Positions 27,373 through 36,057 of a stretch of DNA of 64,000 nt are shown one piece after another (the stretch's first letter is position 1; each line of letters begins with the position of its first letter). Position numbers and translations under genes: made by a program. The notes under the pieces were generated by a model. It made no database searches. It was not told where the DNA came from and saw nothing but the letters and a program-made list of their open reading frames with translations. Source of the DNA: Myxococcota bacterium (GTDB taxonomy: Bacteria; Myxococcota_A; UBA9160; UBA6930); assembly GCA_028277885.1 (NCBI GenBank), contig JANQFK010000060.1, positions 39,628-103,627 on the forward strand. The letters run 5' to 3'.

Positions 27373-27379
27373 GCCGGCC

Positions 27380-29488
27380 GTGAGGAGCCGCTGGTCCGAC
27401 GACGAGGCCGCCGGGTTCGTGAGCCGCCACGGCCCCGGGCACGGCGAGGCCCTGGCCCTGCGGACCTACACGAGCCGCCTGCTGGGCGCGGAGCCCGAGC
27501 TGGTGCTCCACGGCGGCGGCAACACCTCGGTGAAGGGAGAGGTGGAGGACCTGTTCGGGGAGCGCCGGGAGGCGATCTTCGTCAAGGCCTCGGGCCACGA
27601 CCTCGCCGACATCGCGCCCGAGGGCCACGTGGCCGTCGACCTCGCCGCGCTGCGCCGGCTGCGCGAGCTCCCGGACCTGCCCGACGTCGCCATGGTGCGC
27701 GAGCTGCGCGCGAGGCTCCACGACCCGGACTCGCCCACGCCCTCCATCGAGACCCCGGTGCACGCCTTCGTGCCGGCGCGCTACGTGGACCACACCCACG
27801 CCGACGCGATCCTGGCCCTCACCAACCAGCGCGGCGGCGAGGCCCGGGTGCGCGAGGCCCTGGGCGAGGAGGTCGCGGTGCTCCCCTACGTGCACGCGGG
27901 CTTCCGGCTGGCCCTCGAGGTGGCCCGCGCCCTCGACGAGCGACCGGACGCGACCGCGATGGTGTGGCTGCGGCACGGGCTGCTCACCTGGGGCGAGAGC
28001 GCCCGGGAGTCCTACGAGCGCACCATCGAGCTGGTGACCCGCGCGGAGGCGTACCTGGCCGGCCACGCCCGGGTGCGGGCGGCGGCAGCCACGACGCCGC
28101 CCGAGGAGGCCCGGCGGCACCTCGTCCGCGTGGCCCCGGTGCTGCGGGGCCTGCTGGCCGAGGAGACCGGCGACCCGGACCGGCCGCGCCGGCCGGGCGT
28201 GCTGCGCGCGATCACGACCCCCGAGGCCCTCGCCTTCGTCGACGCGCCCGGGGCGCGGGAGCGCGCCGTGTCGCCGCCCCTCACCGCGGACCACCTGATC
28301 CGCACCAAGGCGCTCCCGGCCTGGGCCGAGGGGCTCGACTTCGACGACGACGGCCGGCTTCGCGAGCAGCTCGCGGCGGTGCTCGACGCCTACGCGGCGG
28401 ACTACCGCGGCTACCTCGAGCGCAACGCCGCGCGTCTGCCCGAGGGGGTCGAGCCCTTCGATGCGCGACCCCGGGTGGTGATGATCCCCGGCGTGGGTGT
28501 GGTGTGCGCAGGGGACGACGCCCGCGCGGCGGGGATCGCCCGGGACATCACCGCGCACACGCTGGCCGCCAAGGCGAAGATCGCGGCGCTGGGCGCGAGC
28601 TACCAGGGTCTCGACGAGGCGCAGCTCTTCGCCATGGAGTACCGGGTGCAGCAGGTGGCCAAGCTCGGCCGCTCGTCACCGCCGGCGCTCGCGGGCCGCA
28701 TCGCGCTGGTGACCGGGGCGGCGGGCGCCATCGGCTCCGCGATCTGCGAGGGGCTCCTCGCGGCCGGCGCCCACGTGGCGGCGACGGATCTCCCGGGGCC
28801 GCGGCTCGACGCGCTGGTGGGGGAGCAGCGCACCCGCCACGGCGAGCGCGCACGGGGCGTCGCCCTCGACGTGACGGAGCCGGCTTCGGTGGCGGCCGGG
28901 CTGGCGGAGGCGGTGGCGGCCTGGGGCGGCCTGGACCTCGTGGTGATCAACGCCGGGCTCGCCCACGTCGCCTCCCTCGAGGAGCTCGACCTCGGGCGCT
29001 ACGCCGAGATCGAGCGCGTGAACACCCACGGCACCCTGCACCTGCTGCGCGAGGCCGCCCCCCTGCTGAGGCGACAGGGCATCGGCGGCGACGTGGTGCT
29101 GGTCTCCACCAAGAACGTCTTCGCGCCGGGCGCGCGCTTCGGCGCCTACAGCGCGACGAAGGCCGCCGCCCACCAGCTCGCCCGCATCGCGAGCCTCGAG
29201 CTCGCCGAGCACGACGTGCGGGTCAACATGGTCTCGCCGGACGCGGTCTTCGCCCACGGCGAGCGGCGCTCGGGCCTGTGGGCGGAGGTCGGCCCGGACC
29301 GCATGCGCGCCCGGGGGCTCGACGAGCAGGGCCTCGAGGCCTACTACCGCGACCGCAACCTGCTGAAGGCCCGGGTCGAGGCGCGCCACGTCGCCAACGC
29401 GGTGCTGTTCTTCGCCACGCGCCAGACGCCGACCACCGGCGCCACCCTGCCCGTGGACGGGGGGCTCCCCGACTCGACGCCGCGCTAG
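27380..29488 (+). CDS. Bifunctional class II aldolase / short-chain dehydrogenase
   Basis: 702 aa from GTG 27380, eight bases after the epimerase stop. The N-terminal half is a class II aldolase/adducin domain: LVLHGGGNTSVKGE phosphate loop, FVKASGHDLADI, zinc ligands in DHTHADAI and WLRHGLLTWG. The C-terminal half is an SDR: VTGAAGAIGSAICEGL nucleotide loop and catalytic YSATKAAAHQLAR. The fusion is typical of rhamnulose-1-phosphate aldolase/dehydrogenase and YuxG proteins, which cleave a sugar phosphate and then oxidise the resulting lactaldehyde-type aldehyde. With LsrF/LsrE homologues upstream it implies a sugar-phosphate catabolic operon. Confidence 0.88.
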   Translation: MRSRWSDDEAAGFVSRHGPGHGEALALRTYTSRLLGAEPELVLHGGGNTSVKGEVEDLFGERREAIFVKASGHDLADIAPEGHVAVDLAALRRLRELPDLPDVAMVRELRARLHDPDSPTPSIETPVHAFVPARYVDHTHADAILALTNQRGGEARVREALGEEVAVLPYVHAGFRLALEVARALDERPDATAMVWLRHGLLTWGESARESYERTIELVTRAEAYLAGHARVRAAAATTPPEEARRHLVRVAPVLRGLLAEETGDPDRPRRPGVLRAITTPEALAFVDAPGARERAVSPPLTADHLIRTKALPAWAEGLDFDDDGRLREQLAAVLDAYAADYRGYLERNAARLPEGVEPFDARPRVVMIPGVGVVCAGDDARAAGIARDITAHTLAAKAKIAALGASYQGLDEAQLFAMEYRVQQVAKLGRSSPPALAGRIALVTGAAGAIGSAICEGLLAAGAHVAATDLPGPRLDALVGEQRTRHGERARGVALDVTEPASVAAGLAEAVAAWGGLDLVVINAGLAHVASLEELDLGRYAEIERVNTHGTLHLLREAAPLLRRQGIGGDVVLVSTKNVFAPGARFGAYSATKAAAHQLARIASLELAEHDVRVNMVSPDAVFAHGERRSGLWAEVGPDRMRARGLDEQGLEAYYRDRNLLKARVEARHVANAVLFFATRQTPTTGATLPVDGGLPDSTPR

Positions 29489-29492
29489 CTGC

Positions 29493-29545
29493 GATTCCGC
29501 TTCGCGGAATCCTTCGCGTCGTCGGCCGACCCTCTCGGGTCGGCC
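29493..29545 (+). terminator. Two tandem perfect hairpins after the aldolase operon
   Basis: GATTCCGC-TTC-GCGGAATC (29493-29511) starts four bases after the stop codon. GGCCGACCC-TCTC-GGGTCGGCC (29524-29545) follows. Both stems are perfect, and no U-tract follows either. They probably act as a 3' mRNA-protecting structure or a terminator with a short tail. Confidence 0.5.
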
Positions 29546-29699
29546 TCCTAGCCGCGCCGGACGCCTCCCCAAAAACCTCTCCTGTGGATCCCGGAAAGCG
29601 CCGATGAGGCCGGCGACGGGACGACTTGCGCGCGGAGCTGCCAGCGCGGGAGCCGGCAGGCAGCGCGCAGGAGCGATCCCTGCGGAGAGGGGGGAGACG

Positions 29700-30812
29700 G
29701 TGGAGCACTCGATCCTGGAGAGTCGGCGCTTCGGCCTGAGGGTCTTTCGACACGTCGCGGAGGACGTCGACACCGTGGCGCTGCGCGACGCCATCCTCGC
29801 CAACGACGTCGACCTGCTGGTCCTGCGGCTCCCCGCCTCGGCGTGGCACCGGCTGCCGGCCCTCGGCGAGCTGGGGATGCCGCACCTCGTGGCCGACACC
29901 CTGGTCGACTACGAGGCCGACCTCGGCCTCGGCCCCGCGGCCGCGCCCCGGAACCCGGGGCTCGAGCTGCGCGAGTGCGGCCCCGCGGAGCGACCGCTCC
30001 TCGCCGAGCTGGTGGACGAGATCTTCGACGACTACAGCGGCCACTACCTCGCCAACCCCCTGCTCGACGCGGATGCGGCCCTGGCCGGCTACCGCGAGTG
30101 GGCGCTCGGCCACGTGCGCGAGAAGGCGGCGCCGGGCACCGGGGCGAATGCGGAGGGCCACACCGTCTTCCTGGCGCGCCTCGCCGGCGAGGCCGTGGCC
30201 TTCGCGTGCTGTGCCTGGCAGGGAGACGCCGTGGAGGCGGTGCTCTACGGCGTGCGCCGCAGCGCGACCGGGCGCGGCATCTACGGCGACCTGATCCGGA
30301 TCACCAAGGAGCACTTCCGCCGGCAGGGCCTGGCCCGGATGCGCATGGCGACCCAGCTCCAGAACGACGCCTCCCAGCGCGGCTGGGCCCGCGAGGGCTT
30401 CCTGCCGCGCGGCGCGCGCGTCACCGTGCACGTGAACGCGCTGCTGCGGGCGTCGGCGCTGCCCGCGCTCCCGCTCGAGCACCGCTTCGGCGCGGCGGAG
30501 CTCGAGAACCCGTCCCAGGCGCTGGGCTGGCTCCTCGCGCGCAAGGCCCGGGAGGCGCTGCGCGGCCGGCGGGTGCGGAGCGTCCGGTTCCGCGAGCTGC
30601 GGCCGCTGCGTGCCGGCCGGCGCTGCTCGGGTCGGATCTCCTTCCCCGTCGTGGAGGCGCAGCCCCAGGTCGCCGTGATGCAGCTCCGGGACGAGAACGA
30701 CGCGCCCTGCACCCTCGTCTACGCCGAGCTCGAGGCCCAGCCGCGCGTGGAGGGCGCCGCGCTCGCCGAGCGCCGCGGACCGACCGCACGTGGCCCGGAG
30801 CTGCGCGCGTGA
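29700..30812 (+). CDS. GNAT-like acyltransferase
   Basis: 370 aa from GTG 29700, with GGGGGGAGAC just upstream. The N-terminal part (EHSILESRRFGLRVFRHVAE) resembles sugar N-acetyltransferases of the WecD group, and the central part has GNAT features: TVFLARLAGEAVAFACCAW, a GVRRSATGRGIYGDLI acetyl-CoA loop and ARMRMATQLQNDASQRGWAR. A C-terminal extension of about 110 residues resembles a hotdog or FabZ-like strand-rich segment and is unassigned. It overlaps the next glycosyltransferase by GTGA, pointing to modification of an amino sugar or lipid-linked glycan. Confidence 0.65.
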   Translation: MEHSILESRRFGLRVFRHVAEDVDTVALRDAILANDVDLLVLRLPASAWHRLPALGELGMPHLVADTLVDYEADLGLGPAAAPRNPGLELRECGPAERPLLAELVDEIFDDYSGHYLANPLLDADAALAGYREWALGHVREKAAPGTGANAEGHTVFLARLAGEAVAFACCAWQGDAVEAVLYGVRRSATGRGIYGDLIRITKEHFRRQGLARMRMATQLQNDASQRGWAREGFLPRGARVTVHVNALLRASALPALPLEHRFGAAELENPSQALGWLLARKAREALRGRRVRSVRFRELRPLRAGRRCSGRISFPVVEAQPQVAVMQLRDENDAPCTLVYAELEAQPRVEGAALAERRGPTARGPELRA

Positions 30813-31855
30813 GCGCTCCGGAGCTGAGCATCGTGGTCCCGACCTACGGCAGCGCCGCCGCGCTGCCCGCCCTGCTGGCCCGCCTCGCCGAGGCGCTCGC
30901 TTCCCTGGGCCTCTCCCACGAGGTGGTGGTGGTGAACGACGCCTCGCCCGACGGGACCTGGAGCGTGCTCCAGGAGCTCGCGGCCTGGCATCCCGAGCTC
31001 GTCGCCGTGGACCTGCTCCACAACCAGGGACAGCCGCTGGCCACGCTGTGCGGGCTCTCCCACGCCCGGGGGCGGCTCGTCGCCACCATGGACGACGACC
31101 TCCAGCACCCGCCCGAAGAGCTGCCGAAGCTGGTCCGGGCCCTCGTCGCACACCCGGACTGGGACGCCGCGGTGGGGTCGTGGCCCCGGGACGAGGGGGT
31201 CCTGCGCGACCTCGGCAGCGCGCTCTACGGGCGCCTCACCCGCTACACCGCCGGCGCACCGGCGGGCTTCCGGCACAGCGCCTTCCAGGTGATGCGGCGC
31301 CCGGTGGTGGACGCCATCCTCGAGCACCCGACCCGCACCCCGGTCGTGAGCTCGCTGCTCTTCGACGTGACCCGCCGCGTCCACAACGTCGAGGTCGCCC
31401 ACCACGACCGGCCCCACGGCCGCTCGAACTTCCGGTTCGGCGTGGGCGCCGGCATGGTGCTGAACGAGCTCTTCAAGCACACCACGCTGCCCCTCAAGGT
31501 GCTGTGCGGCGTGGGGCTGGTGGCCGCGGCCTTCGCCACGGGGCTGGGGAGCTTCTACGTCGCCCGCTCCGTGCTCGGCGTGGAGACCCCGCCGGGCTGG
31601 GCCTCCACCTTCCTCGCCGTGGTGTTTTTCGGCGGCGTCGCGCTCTTCGGCATCGGGCTCCAGGGCTTCTACCTCGCCCTCCTGCTGCGCGAGGTCCGCC
31701 GACCGCCGCGCTGGAGCGTGCGCGGCCGCCTCGGGCCGGCGCAGCCCGCGGCCCGGGAGCGGCCCCGGCCCGCGCCTCGACGCGCGGCACGGGACACGGC
31801 GCGCGCGCCCGTCGCGCCGGGCGCGGCCGGCGCCTCTCCCGGCACCTCTCCCTGA
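30809..31855 (+). CDS. Family 2 glycosyltransferase (polyprenol-phosphate type)
   Basis: 348 aa from GTG 30809, overlapping the upstream stop. The GT-A core shows ELSIVVPTYGSAAAL, VVVVNDASPDGTW, the DDDLQHPPEE DxD motif and HGRSNFRFG. Two C-terminal membrane helices follow (VLCGVGLVAAAFATGLGSFY, FLAVVFFGGVALFGIGLQG). This layout is that of ArnC/DPM1-like enzymes, which transfer a sugar from a nucleotide donor to undecaprenyl phosphate. The final 45 residues are Arg/Pro/Ala-rich and probably disordered. Confidence 0.88.
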   Translation: MSAPELSIVVPTYGSAAALPALLARLAEALASLGLSHEVVVVNDASPDGTWSVLQELAAWHPELVAVDLLHNQGQPLATLCGLSHARGRLVATMDDDLQHPPEELPKLVRALVAHPDWDAAVGSWPRDEGVLRDLGSALYGRLTRYTAGAPAGFRHSAFQVMRRPVVDAILEHPTRTPVVSSLLFDVTRRVHNVEVAHHDRPHGRSNFRFGVGAGMVLNELFKHTTLPLKVLCGVGLVAAAFATGLGSFYVARSVLGVETPPGWASTFLAVVFFGGVALFGIGLQGFYLALLLREVRRPPRWSVRGRLGPAQPAARERPRPAPRRAARDTARAPVAPGAAGASPGTSP

Positions 31856-31877
31856 CCCCGCCCCAGCGTGGGCGTGG

Positions 31878-31883
31878 TACCGT
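31878..31883 (+). promoter_or_regulatory. -10-like hexamer TACCGT before the hydroxyacid dehydrogenase
   Basis: TACCGT ends eleven bases before ATG 31895. No SD is present, as with other promoter-proximal genes here. Confidence 0.25.
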
Positions 31884-31894
31884 CCGTGGACTTC

Positions 31895-32845
31895 ATGCCG
31901 CGCTTCCCGGTGCTCCACGTCGTCGGCCTGCCCGCGAAGCTCTTCGCCGAGCCCGCCGCGCGCGCGTTTCCGGACAGGGAGCTGCGCGGCTTCGCGAGCG
32001 ACGACGAGTTCGTCGAGCGCGTCGGCGAGATCGAGGTGCTCCTCGCACTGCGTCCGCCGCGTGAATGCTGGGAGGGGGCCGCCCGTTTGCAGCTGATCCA
32101 GACGGCGGGGGCGGGTGTGGACGCCGTGCTGCCGGCGCCCGACCTCCCCGCGAAGGTGCGGATCGCCAACGGCCGCGGCATCCACGGGCCCCAGATGGGC
32201 GAGTACGCGCTGGCCATGATGCTCCACTTCGCGCGGCGCCTGGCGAAGAACGCCCAGCAGCAGCGGGAGCACGTCTGGCAGATGTACGCCCCGTCCCTGC
32301 TCCACGGGGCCACCTGCGGGATCCTCGGCATGGGCGCGATCGGCGAGGCCGTGGCCGAGCGCGCCCGGGCGTTCGGGATGCGCGTGATCGGCACCCAGCG
32401 CACGCCCCGGCCCTCTCCCCACGCCGACGAGGTGGTGGGAGCCGAGGAGACCGAGCGGGTCCTGGCGGAGTCCGACTACGTGGTGGTGATCCTGCCGCTC
32501 ACGCCGGAGACCCGCGGGAGCCTCGGTGCACCGGTGCTCTCGAAGCTCCGGCCCGAGGCGGTGCTGGTCAACATGGCGCGCGGCGGCATCGTGGACGAGG
32601 CCGCCCTCGTCGCGATGCTGCGCGAGGGGCGCCTGCGTGGCGCCGCCCTGGACGTGTTCGAGGAGGAGCCCCTTCCCGCCTCGAGCCCGCTCTGGGACGT
32701 CCCCAACCTCGTGGTGACGCCCCACCTGGCGGGCTTCTCCCGCGACTACCTGCCCAGGGTGTTCGAGATCTTCGTCGAGAACGTCGGCCGCCTCGAGCGC
32801 GGCGAGCCGCTGCGCAACGAGATCGACCGCGCGCGGGGCTACTGA
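31895..32845 (+). CDS. D-2-hydroxyacid dehydrogenase
   Basis: 316 aa from ATG 31895; GTG 31868 is possible but lies across the -10-like box. The catalytic core of the NAD-dependent D-2-hydroxyacid dehydrogenases is complete: LIQTAGAGVDAV, the NAD loop GILGMGAIGEAVAERA, VVVILPLTPETRGS, LVNMARGGIVDE (catalytic Arg), LDVFEEEPLP (Glu) and VVTPHLAGFS (His). It could act on glycerate, glyoxylate/hydroxypyruvate or a similar acid. The substrate is not fixed by the sequence. It stands alone after the glycosyltransferase. Confidence 0.9.
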   Translation: MPRFPVLHVVGLPAKLFAEPAARAFPDRELRGFASDDEFVERVGEIEVLLALRPPRECWEGAARLQLIQTAGAGVDAVLPAPDLPAKVRIANGRGIHGPQMGEYALAMMLHFARRLAKNAQQQREHVWQMYAPSLLHGATCGILGMGAIGEAVAERARAFGMRVIGTQRTPRPSPHADEVVGAEETERVLAESDYVVVILPLTPETRGSLGAPVLSKLRPEAVLVNMARGGIVDEAALVAMLREGRLRGAALDVFEEEPLPASSPLWDVPNLVVTPHLAGFSRDYLPRVFEIFVENVGRLERGEPLRNEIDRARGY

Positions 32846-32945
32846 GGCGCTTTCTCGACGAAGGGCGCCAGGCCCCGATCACCACGACCAGCTCGACGAC
32901 GGAGGCCGGCGCGGCGGATCGGGCGTTCTCGCAGGGGGGGCTCGG

Positions 32946-32967
32946 ACGTTCCACGGCGTTGGAACGT
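32946..32967. promoter_or_regulatory. Perfect 8-bp inverted repeat in a 302-bp gap
   Basis: ACGTTCCA (32946-32953), six-base spacer, TGGAACGT (32960-32967). It lies 180 nt upstream of the PH-domain gene in the otherwise featureless gap 32846-33147. Its geometry suits a dimeric repressor site. There is no T-tract. Confidence 0.4.
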
Positions 32968-33147
32968 TTCGGACGGAGCGGAGCCGCGGCCGAGCGGCGG
33001 CCCCCCGCGCAGCGCCCGGAGCCGCGGCATTCCGATACCTTGGCGGCCCGGTTGCCGGCCTTCAGGACCGCCGGTGTTCTTCCGATCCCACAGGCCGGCC
33101 CGAGAGGCCCGGCCCGGACGCCGGTCGCGACGGCCCGGGGAGGCAGC

Positions 33148-33588
33148 ATGGCGGGAGTGCAAGAAGGACCGGAAGAAGAGCTGGAGGTCTGGGAGGGCCG
33201 GCCCTCCCAGGTCGTGAACCTCGGCATCTTCGTGGTCTGCTTCCTGTTGGCGTGGCTGATCGTGCCGATCTTCGTTGCGGCGGCCCGGTTCCTCTCGGTG
33301 CACTTCACCCGCTACCGGCTCACCAGCGAGCGGCTCGAGCTCGTGAGCGGCGTGCTCTCACGGCGCATGGAGCAGCTCGAGCTCTACCGGGTGAAGGACA
33401 TGAGCGTCGAGGAGCCGCTGCTGCTCCGGCTGTTCGGGCTCGGCAACGTCGTCCTGCGCACCTCGGACCGCTCCCACCCCGTCTTCACCCTGCGTGCCGT
33501 GCCGGAGTGCACGCTGCTGCGCGACAACCTTCGGGGCCTGGTCGAGAAGCGACGCGACCACAAGCGGGTGCGCGAGCTCGACGTCTGA
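33148..33588 (+). CDS. Bacterial PH-domain (bPH2-type) membrane protein
   Basis: 146 aa from ATG 33148 with GGGGAGG upstream. It starts EEELEVWEGRPSQVVNLGIF, has one membrane helix (FVVCFLLAWLIVPIFVAA), then the YdbS/bPH2 strands FTRYRLTSERLELVSGVLSR, ELYRVKDMSVEEPLLLRLFG and LGNVVLRTSDRSHPVFTLRA. Homologues are envelope proteins of unclear function. Seven bases separate it from the next gene, so the two are likely one transcript. Confidence 0.85.
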   Translation: MAGVQEGPEEELEVWEGRPSQVVNLGIFVVCFLLAWLIVPIFVAAARFLSVHFTRYRLTSERLELVSGVLSRRMEQLELYRVKDMSVEEPLLLRLFGLGNVVLRTSDRSHPVFTLRAVPECTLLRDNLRGLVEKRRDHKRVRELDV

Positions 33589-33595
33589 GGCGCGG

Positions 33596-34720
33596 ATGGA
33601 CCTCCCCTCCTTCCTCGCGGCCTCGGGCCTGGCCGGCGTCTTCGCCGCCCTGGTGCTGGGCACCCTGTTCTGCCTCGTCCAGCCGATCTGGGCCATCATC
33701 GACTGCATCGAGTCGGACCGCGAGAAGGACGCCAAGGTGCTGGTCTCGGTGGCGCTGCTCGTCACCTGGGGCCTCGGCAGCACGCTCTACGGGCTCTTCC
33801 TCTCGGTCTCCCGGGCGTTGCGCGTCTTCACTCTCGTCATGCTCGCCGTGCTCTTCCTGCTCGGCGTGGGCGGCATCGCGACCTGCGCGGTGGGCGCCTT
33901 CCAGGGGGCGAAGGAGTCCCAGCGCCAGGCCGCGATCGAGAAGGTCGAGATCGAGGAGGCGATCCGGACCTTCCGGCCCGCCGCGGTGGCCGCCGACGCG
34001 GTCGAGCCCTTCCCGGCCCTCCACTTCACCTACCCGGGGAGCGGGCCCGCCTCCCATGGCGCGCCGTCCTCGGTCTCCCTCGCGGACCACGACCTCGCCG
34101 GCCCCATCGCGGCCAGCGCGCGGGACGTGAGCCCCGAGGTGCGTCACGTGGCCACCAGCGCCGACGGCGGGGTGTTCGCGCTGACCACCCACGAGTTCGG
34201 CGCCATCTCCCCGGCCACCGGACGCTTCGTCGAGATCGCGGTGGACCCCCAGCTCGAGGACGACTTCTCCTGGCCGAAGGGGCTGGCCTTCGACCCCGTG
34301 GCGCAGCGCATGGTCGTGCTCACCTCCCACGTCCACACGCGCTTCTTCCGCTACGACCCGCGCACCTCGGCCTGGGAGCGGCTGCCGTCCGAGCACCGCA
34401 ACGGCTCCCTCGTCGCCCTCGCCTACTCGCCCGCCGACGCCTCGCTCTACGCGCTGGAGCGCCCCCATGGCGGGCGCGAGCTCACCACCCTGCGCCGCTT
34501 CAACGACCAGGGGGCCAGCATCGGCGTCGTGGCCCTCGACCCGCCGATCCCCGTCCCCGAGGACCTCGACGCGGGCTTCCAGCTCCACGCCAGCTCGGGC
34601 AACCTCGTGCTGATCGTGCCGCCGTCGGCGGCGTCCGGGGGCGAGGCGGCGGCGGGGGGCCGCCTCTACCTGGTGGACCGCGAGGACGGCGACGTCGCCG
34701 CCGTGGAGCCCCGTTCCTAG
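33596..34720 (+). CDS. Membrane protein with C-terminal beta-propeller-like domain
   Basis: 374 aa from ATG 33596, directly after the PH-domain gene. The N-terminus has three or four membrane helices (LAGVFAALVLGTLFCLVQPI, VLVSVALLVTWGLGSTLYGL, TLVMLAVLFLLGVGGIATC). A charged helix (ESQRQAAIEKVEIEEAIRTF) leads to an outer domain with propeller-like strands: VRHVATSADGGVFALTTHEF, PKGLAFDPVAQRMVVLTSH and GRLYLVDREDGDVAAVEP. No family was recognised. It may form an envelope complex with the upstream protein. Confidence 0.6.
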   Translation: MDLPSFLAASGLAGVFAALVLGTLFCLVQPIWAIIDCIESDREKDAKVLVSVALLVTWGLGSTLYGLFLSVSRALRVFTLVMLAVLFLLGVGGIATCAVGAFQGAKESQRQAAIEKVEIEEAIRTFRPAAVAADAVEPFPALHFTYPGSGPASHGAPSSVSLADHDLAGPIAASARDVSPEVRHVATSADGGVFALTTHEFGAISPATGRFVEIAVDPQLEDDFSWPKGLAFDPVAQRMVVLTSHVHTRFFRYDPRTSAWERLPSEHRNGSLVALAYSPADASLYALERPHGGRELTTLRRFNDQGASIGVVALDPPIPVPEDLDAGFQLHASSGNLVLIVPPSAASGGEAAAGGRLYLVDREDGDVAAVEPRS

Positions 34721-34776
34721 GGAGCCGCGGCGATCCCGCAAGGGACGGACGCTGCTGGCGCCTTCCGCGCCGGGCC

Positions 34777-36057
34777 TCAGCCGCTGGCGGCCGTCGAGGC
34801 CCCCATGGCCTCGAGCACGTTGGCCCGGGCGCCCAGGCTGTGGGCGATGCCCGAGAGCAGGGAGAAGACGCGCCCCACCAGCACGAAGTCGCTCGGGACC
34901 CGCACCACCGGGTTCTCGCGGATGGCGCTGAAGAGCTCGTCGGTCATCTCCTCGGTGAACTCGCCCTCGAAGCGCCCGGTGTCGCTGCGCGTCATCATGC
35001 GCCGCGCGATGGCGACGAAGGTCGAGGTGTCGCCGGTCTTCGTCTCGAAGCCCAGCTCCTGGAAGGCCCGGATCATCGCCGACTCGTTGAGCGTCATCAT
35101 CGAGAACATCAGCTCGAACAGGCCCAGCCCGAAGCCCTCGGGAAGCTCCTTGGACAGGCCGAAGTCGAGGAGCACCACCTTCCCGTCGGGCTGCACGAAG
35201 AGGTTCCCGGGGTGGGGGTCGGCCTGGAAGAAGCCCGCGGCCAGGATCATGCGGGTGTAGATCCGCATCAGCTCCTGCACGACGTCGGCGGGCCGCAGGC
35301 CCGCGTCCCGGATGGCGTCGCGCTCGGTGATCTTGATGCCGCCCACGAGCTCCATGGCGAGGACCCGGCGCGTGGACCACTCGCGGTGGATCCGCGGCAC
35401 CACCACGGTGCCGTCCTTCTCGAAGAGCTCGCGGATCCGGTCGGCGCAGTCCGCCTCCCGGAGGAAGTCGAGCTCGAGCTCGAGGTGGGCGGTGAGCTCC
35501 GTGACCAGGGGCAGCAGCTCGATGGGCTGGGGATCGAAGCGCTCGTAGACGCGGCACAGGCGGCGCATGTTGGCGAGGTCCGTCGCCACGATGCGCTCGA
35601 TGTCGGGGTACTGGACCTTCACGGCGACGGGGCGGCCGTCGAGCAGCACCGCCCGGTGCACCTGGGCCAGGGAGGCGGCGGCCAGGGGCTCGGGCTCGAA
35701 CTCCTGGAACACGGCGCCCAGCGGCTTGCCGAGCTCGCGCTCCACCTGGGCGCGGATCTCCTCGATGGGGTGGGAGGGGACGGCGTCGTGGCACTGCTTG
35801 AGCACCTCGATCACCGGCGGCGGGAAGATGTCGGCCCGGGTGGCGATCACCTGGCAGAACTTGATCAGCACCCCGCGCAGGGAGAGCGCGGTGTGGAGCA
35901 TGATGCGTGCCGCGCGCTCGTGGGTGGCGGTGCGCCGCTCGGGCTCGGGGCGGCCCAGCAGCTTGCGGCTCCAGGTCGGGACCTTGTAGAGCCCGTAGAT
36001 GGCCGCGGCGGCGCAGCCGATGCGCAGGCTGCGGTAGAGCCGGACCGCGAGCCTCAC
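34777..36057 (-). CDS. ABC1/UbiB-family atypical kinase with KFCQ variant
   Basis: 426 aa from GTG 36057, overlapping the stop of the upstream gene. It has the UbiB/COQ8 features: the N-terminal signature reads IKFCQVIATRADIFP (K66, C68, Q69) where KxGQ is usual. An Ala-rich loop AAASLAQVHRA replaces the P-loop. VAVKVQYPDIE supplies the lysine, HPGNLFVQPDGKVVLLDFGL holds the catalytic and DFG motifs. UbiB-type proteins are ATPase-like and support quinone or isoprenoid-lipid metabolism. The Gly-to-Cys change in KxGQ is notable because that Gly lines the nucleotide pocket. Confidence 0.88.
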   Translation of the reverse strand: MRLAVRLYRSLRIGCAAAAIYGLYKVPTWSRKLLGRPEPERRTATHERAARIMLHTALSLRGVLIKFCQVIATRADIFPPPVIEVLKQCHDAVPSHPIEEIRAQVERELGKPLGAVFQEFEPEPLAAASLAQVHRAVLLDGRPVAVKVQYPDIERIVATDLANMRRLCRVYERFDPQPIELLPLVTELTAHLELELDFLREADCADRIRELFEKDGTVVVPRIHREWSTRRVLAMELVGGIKITERDAIRDAGLRPADVVQELMRIYTRMILAAGFFQADPHPGNLFVQPDGKVVLLDFGLSKELPEGFGLGLFELMFSMMTLNESAMIRAFQELGFETKTGDTSTFVAIARRMMTRSDTGRFEGEFTEEMTDELFSAIRENPVVRVPSDFVLVGRVFSLLSGIAHSLGARANVLEAMGASTAASG

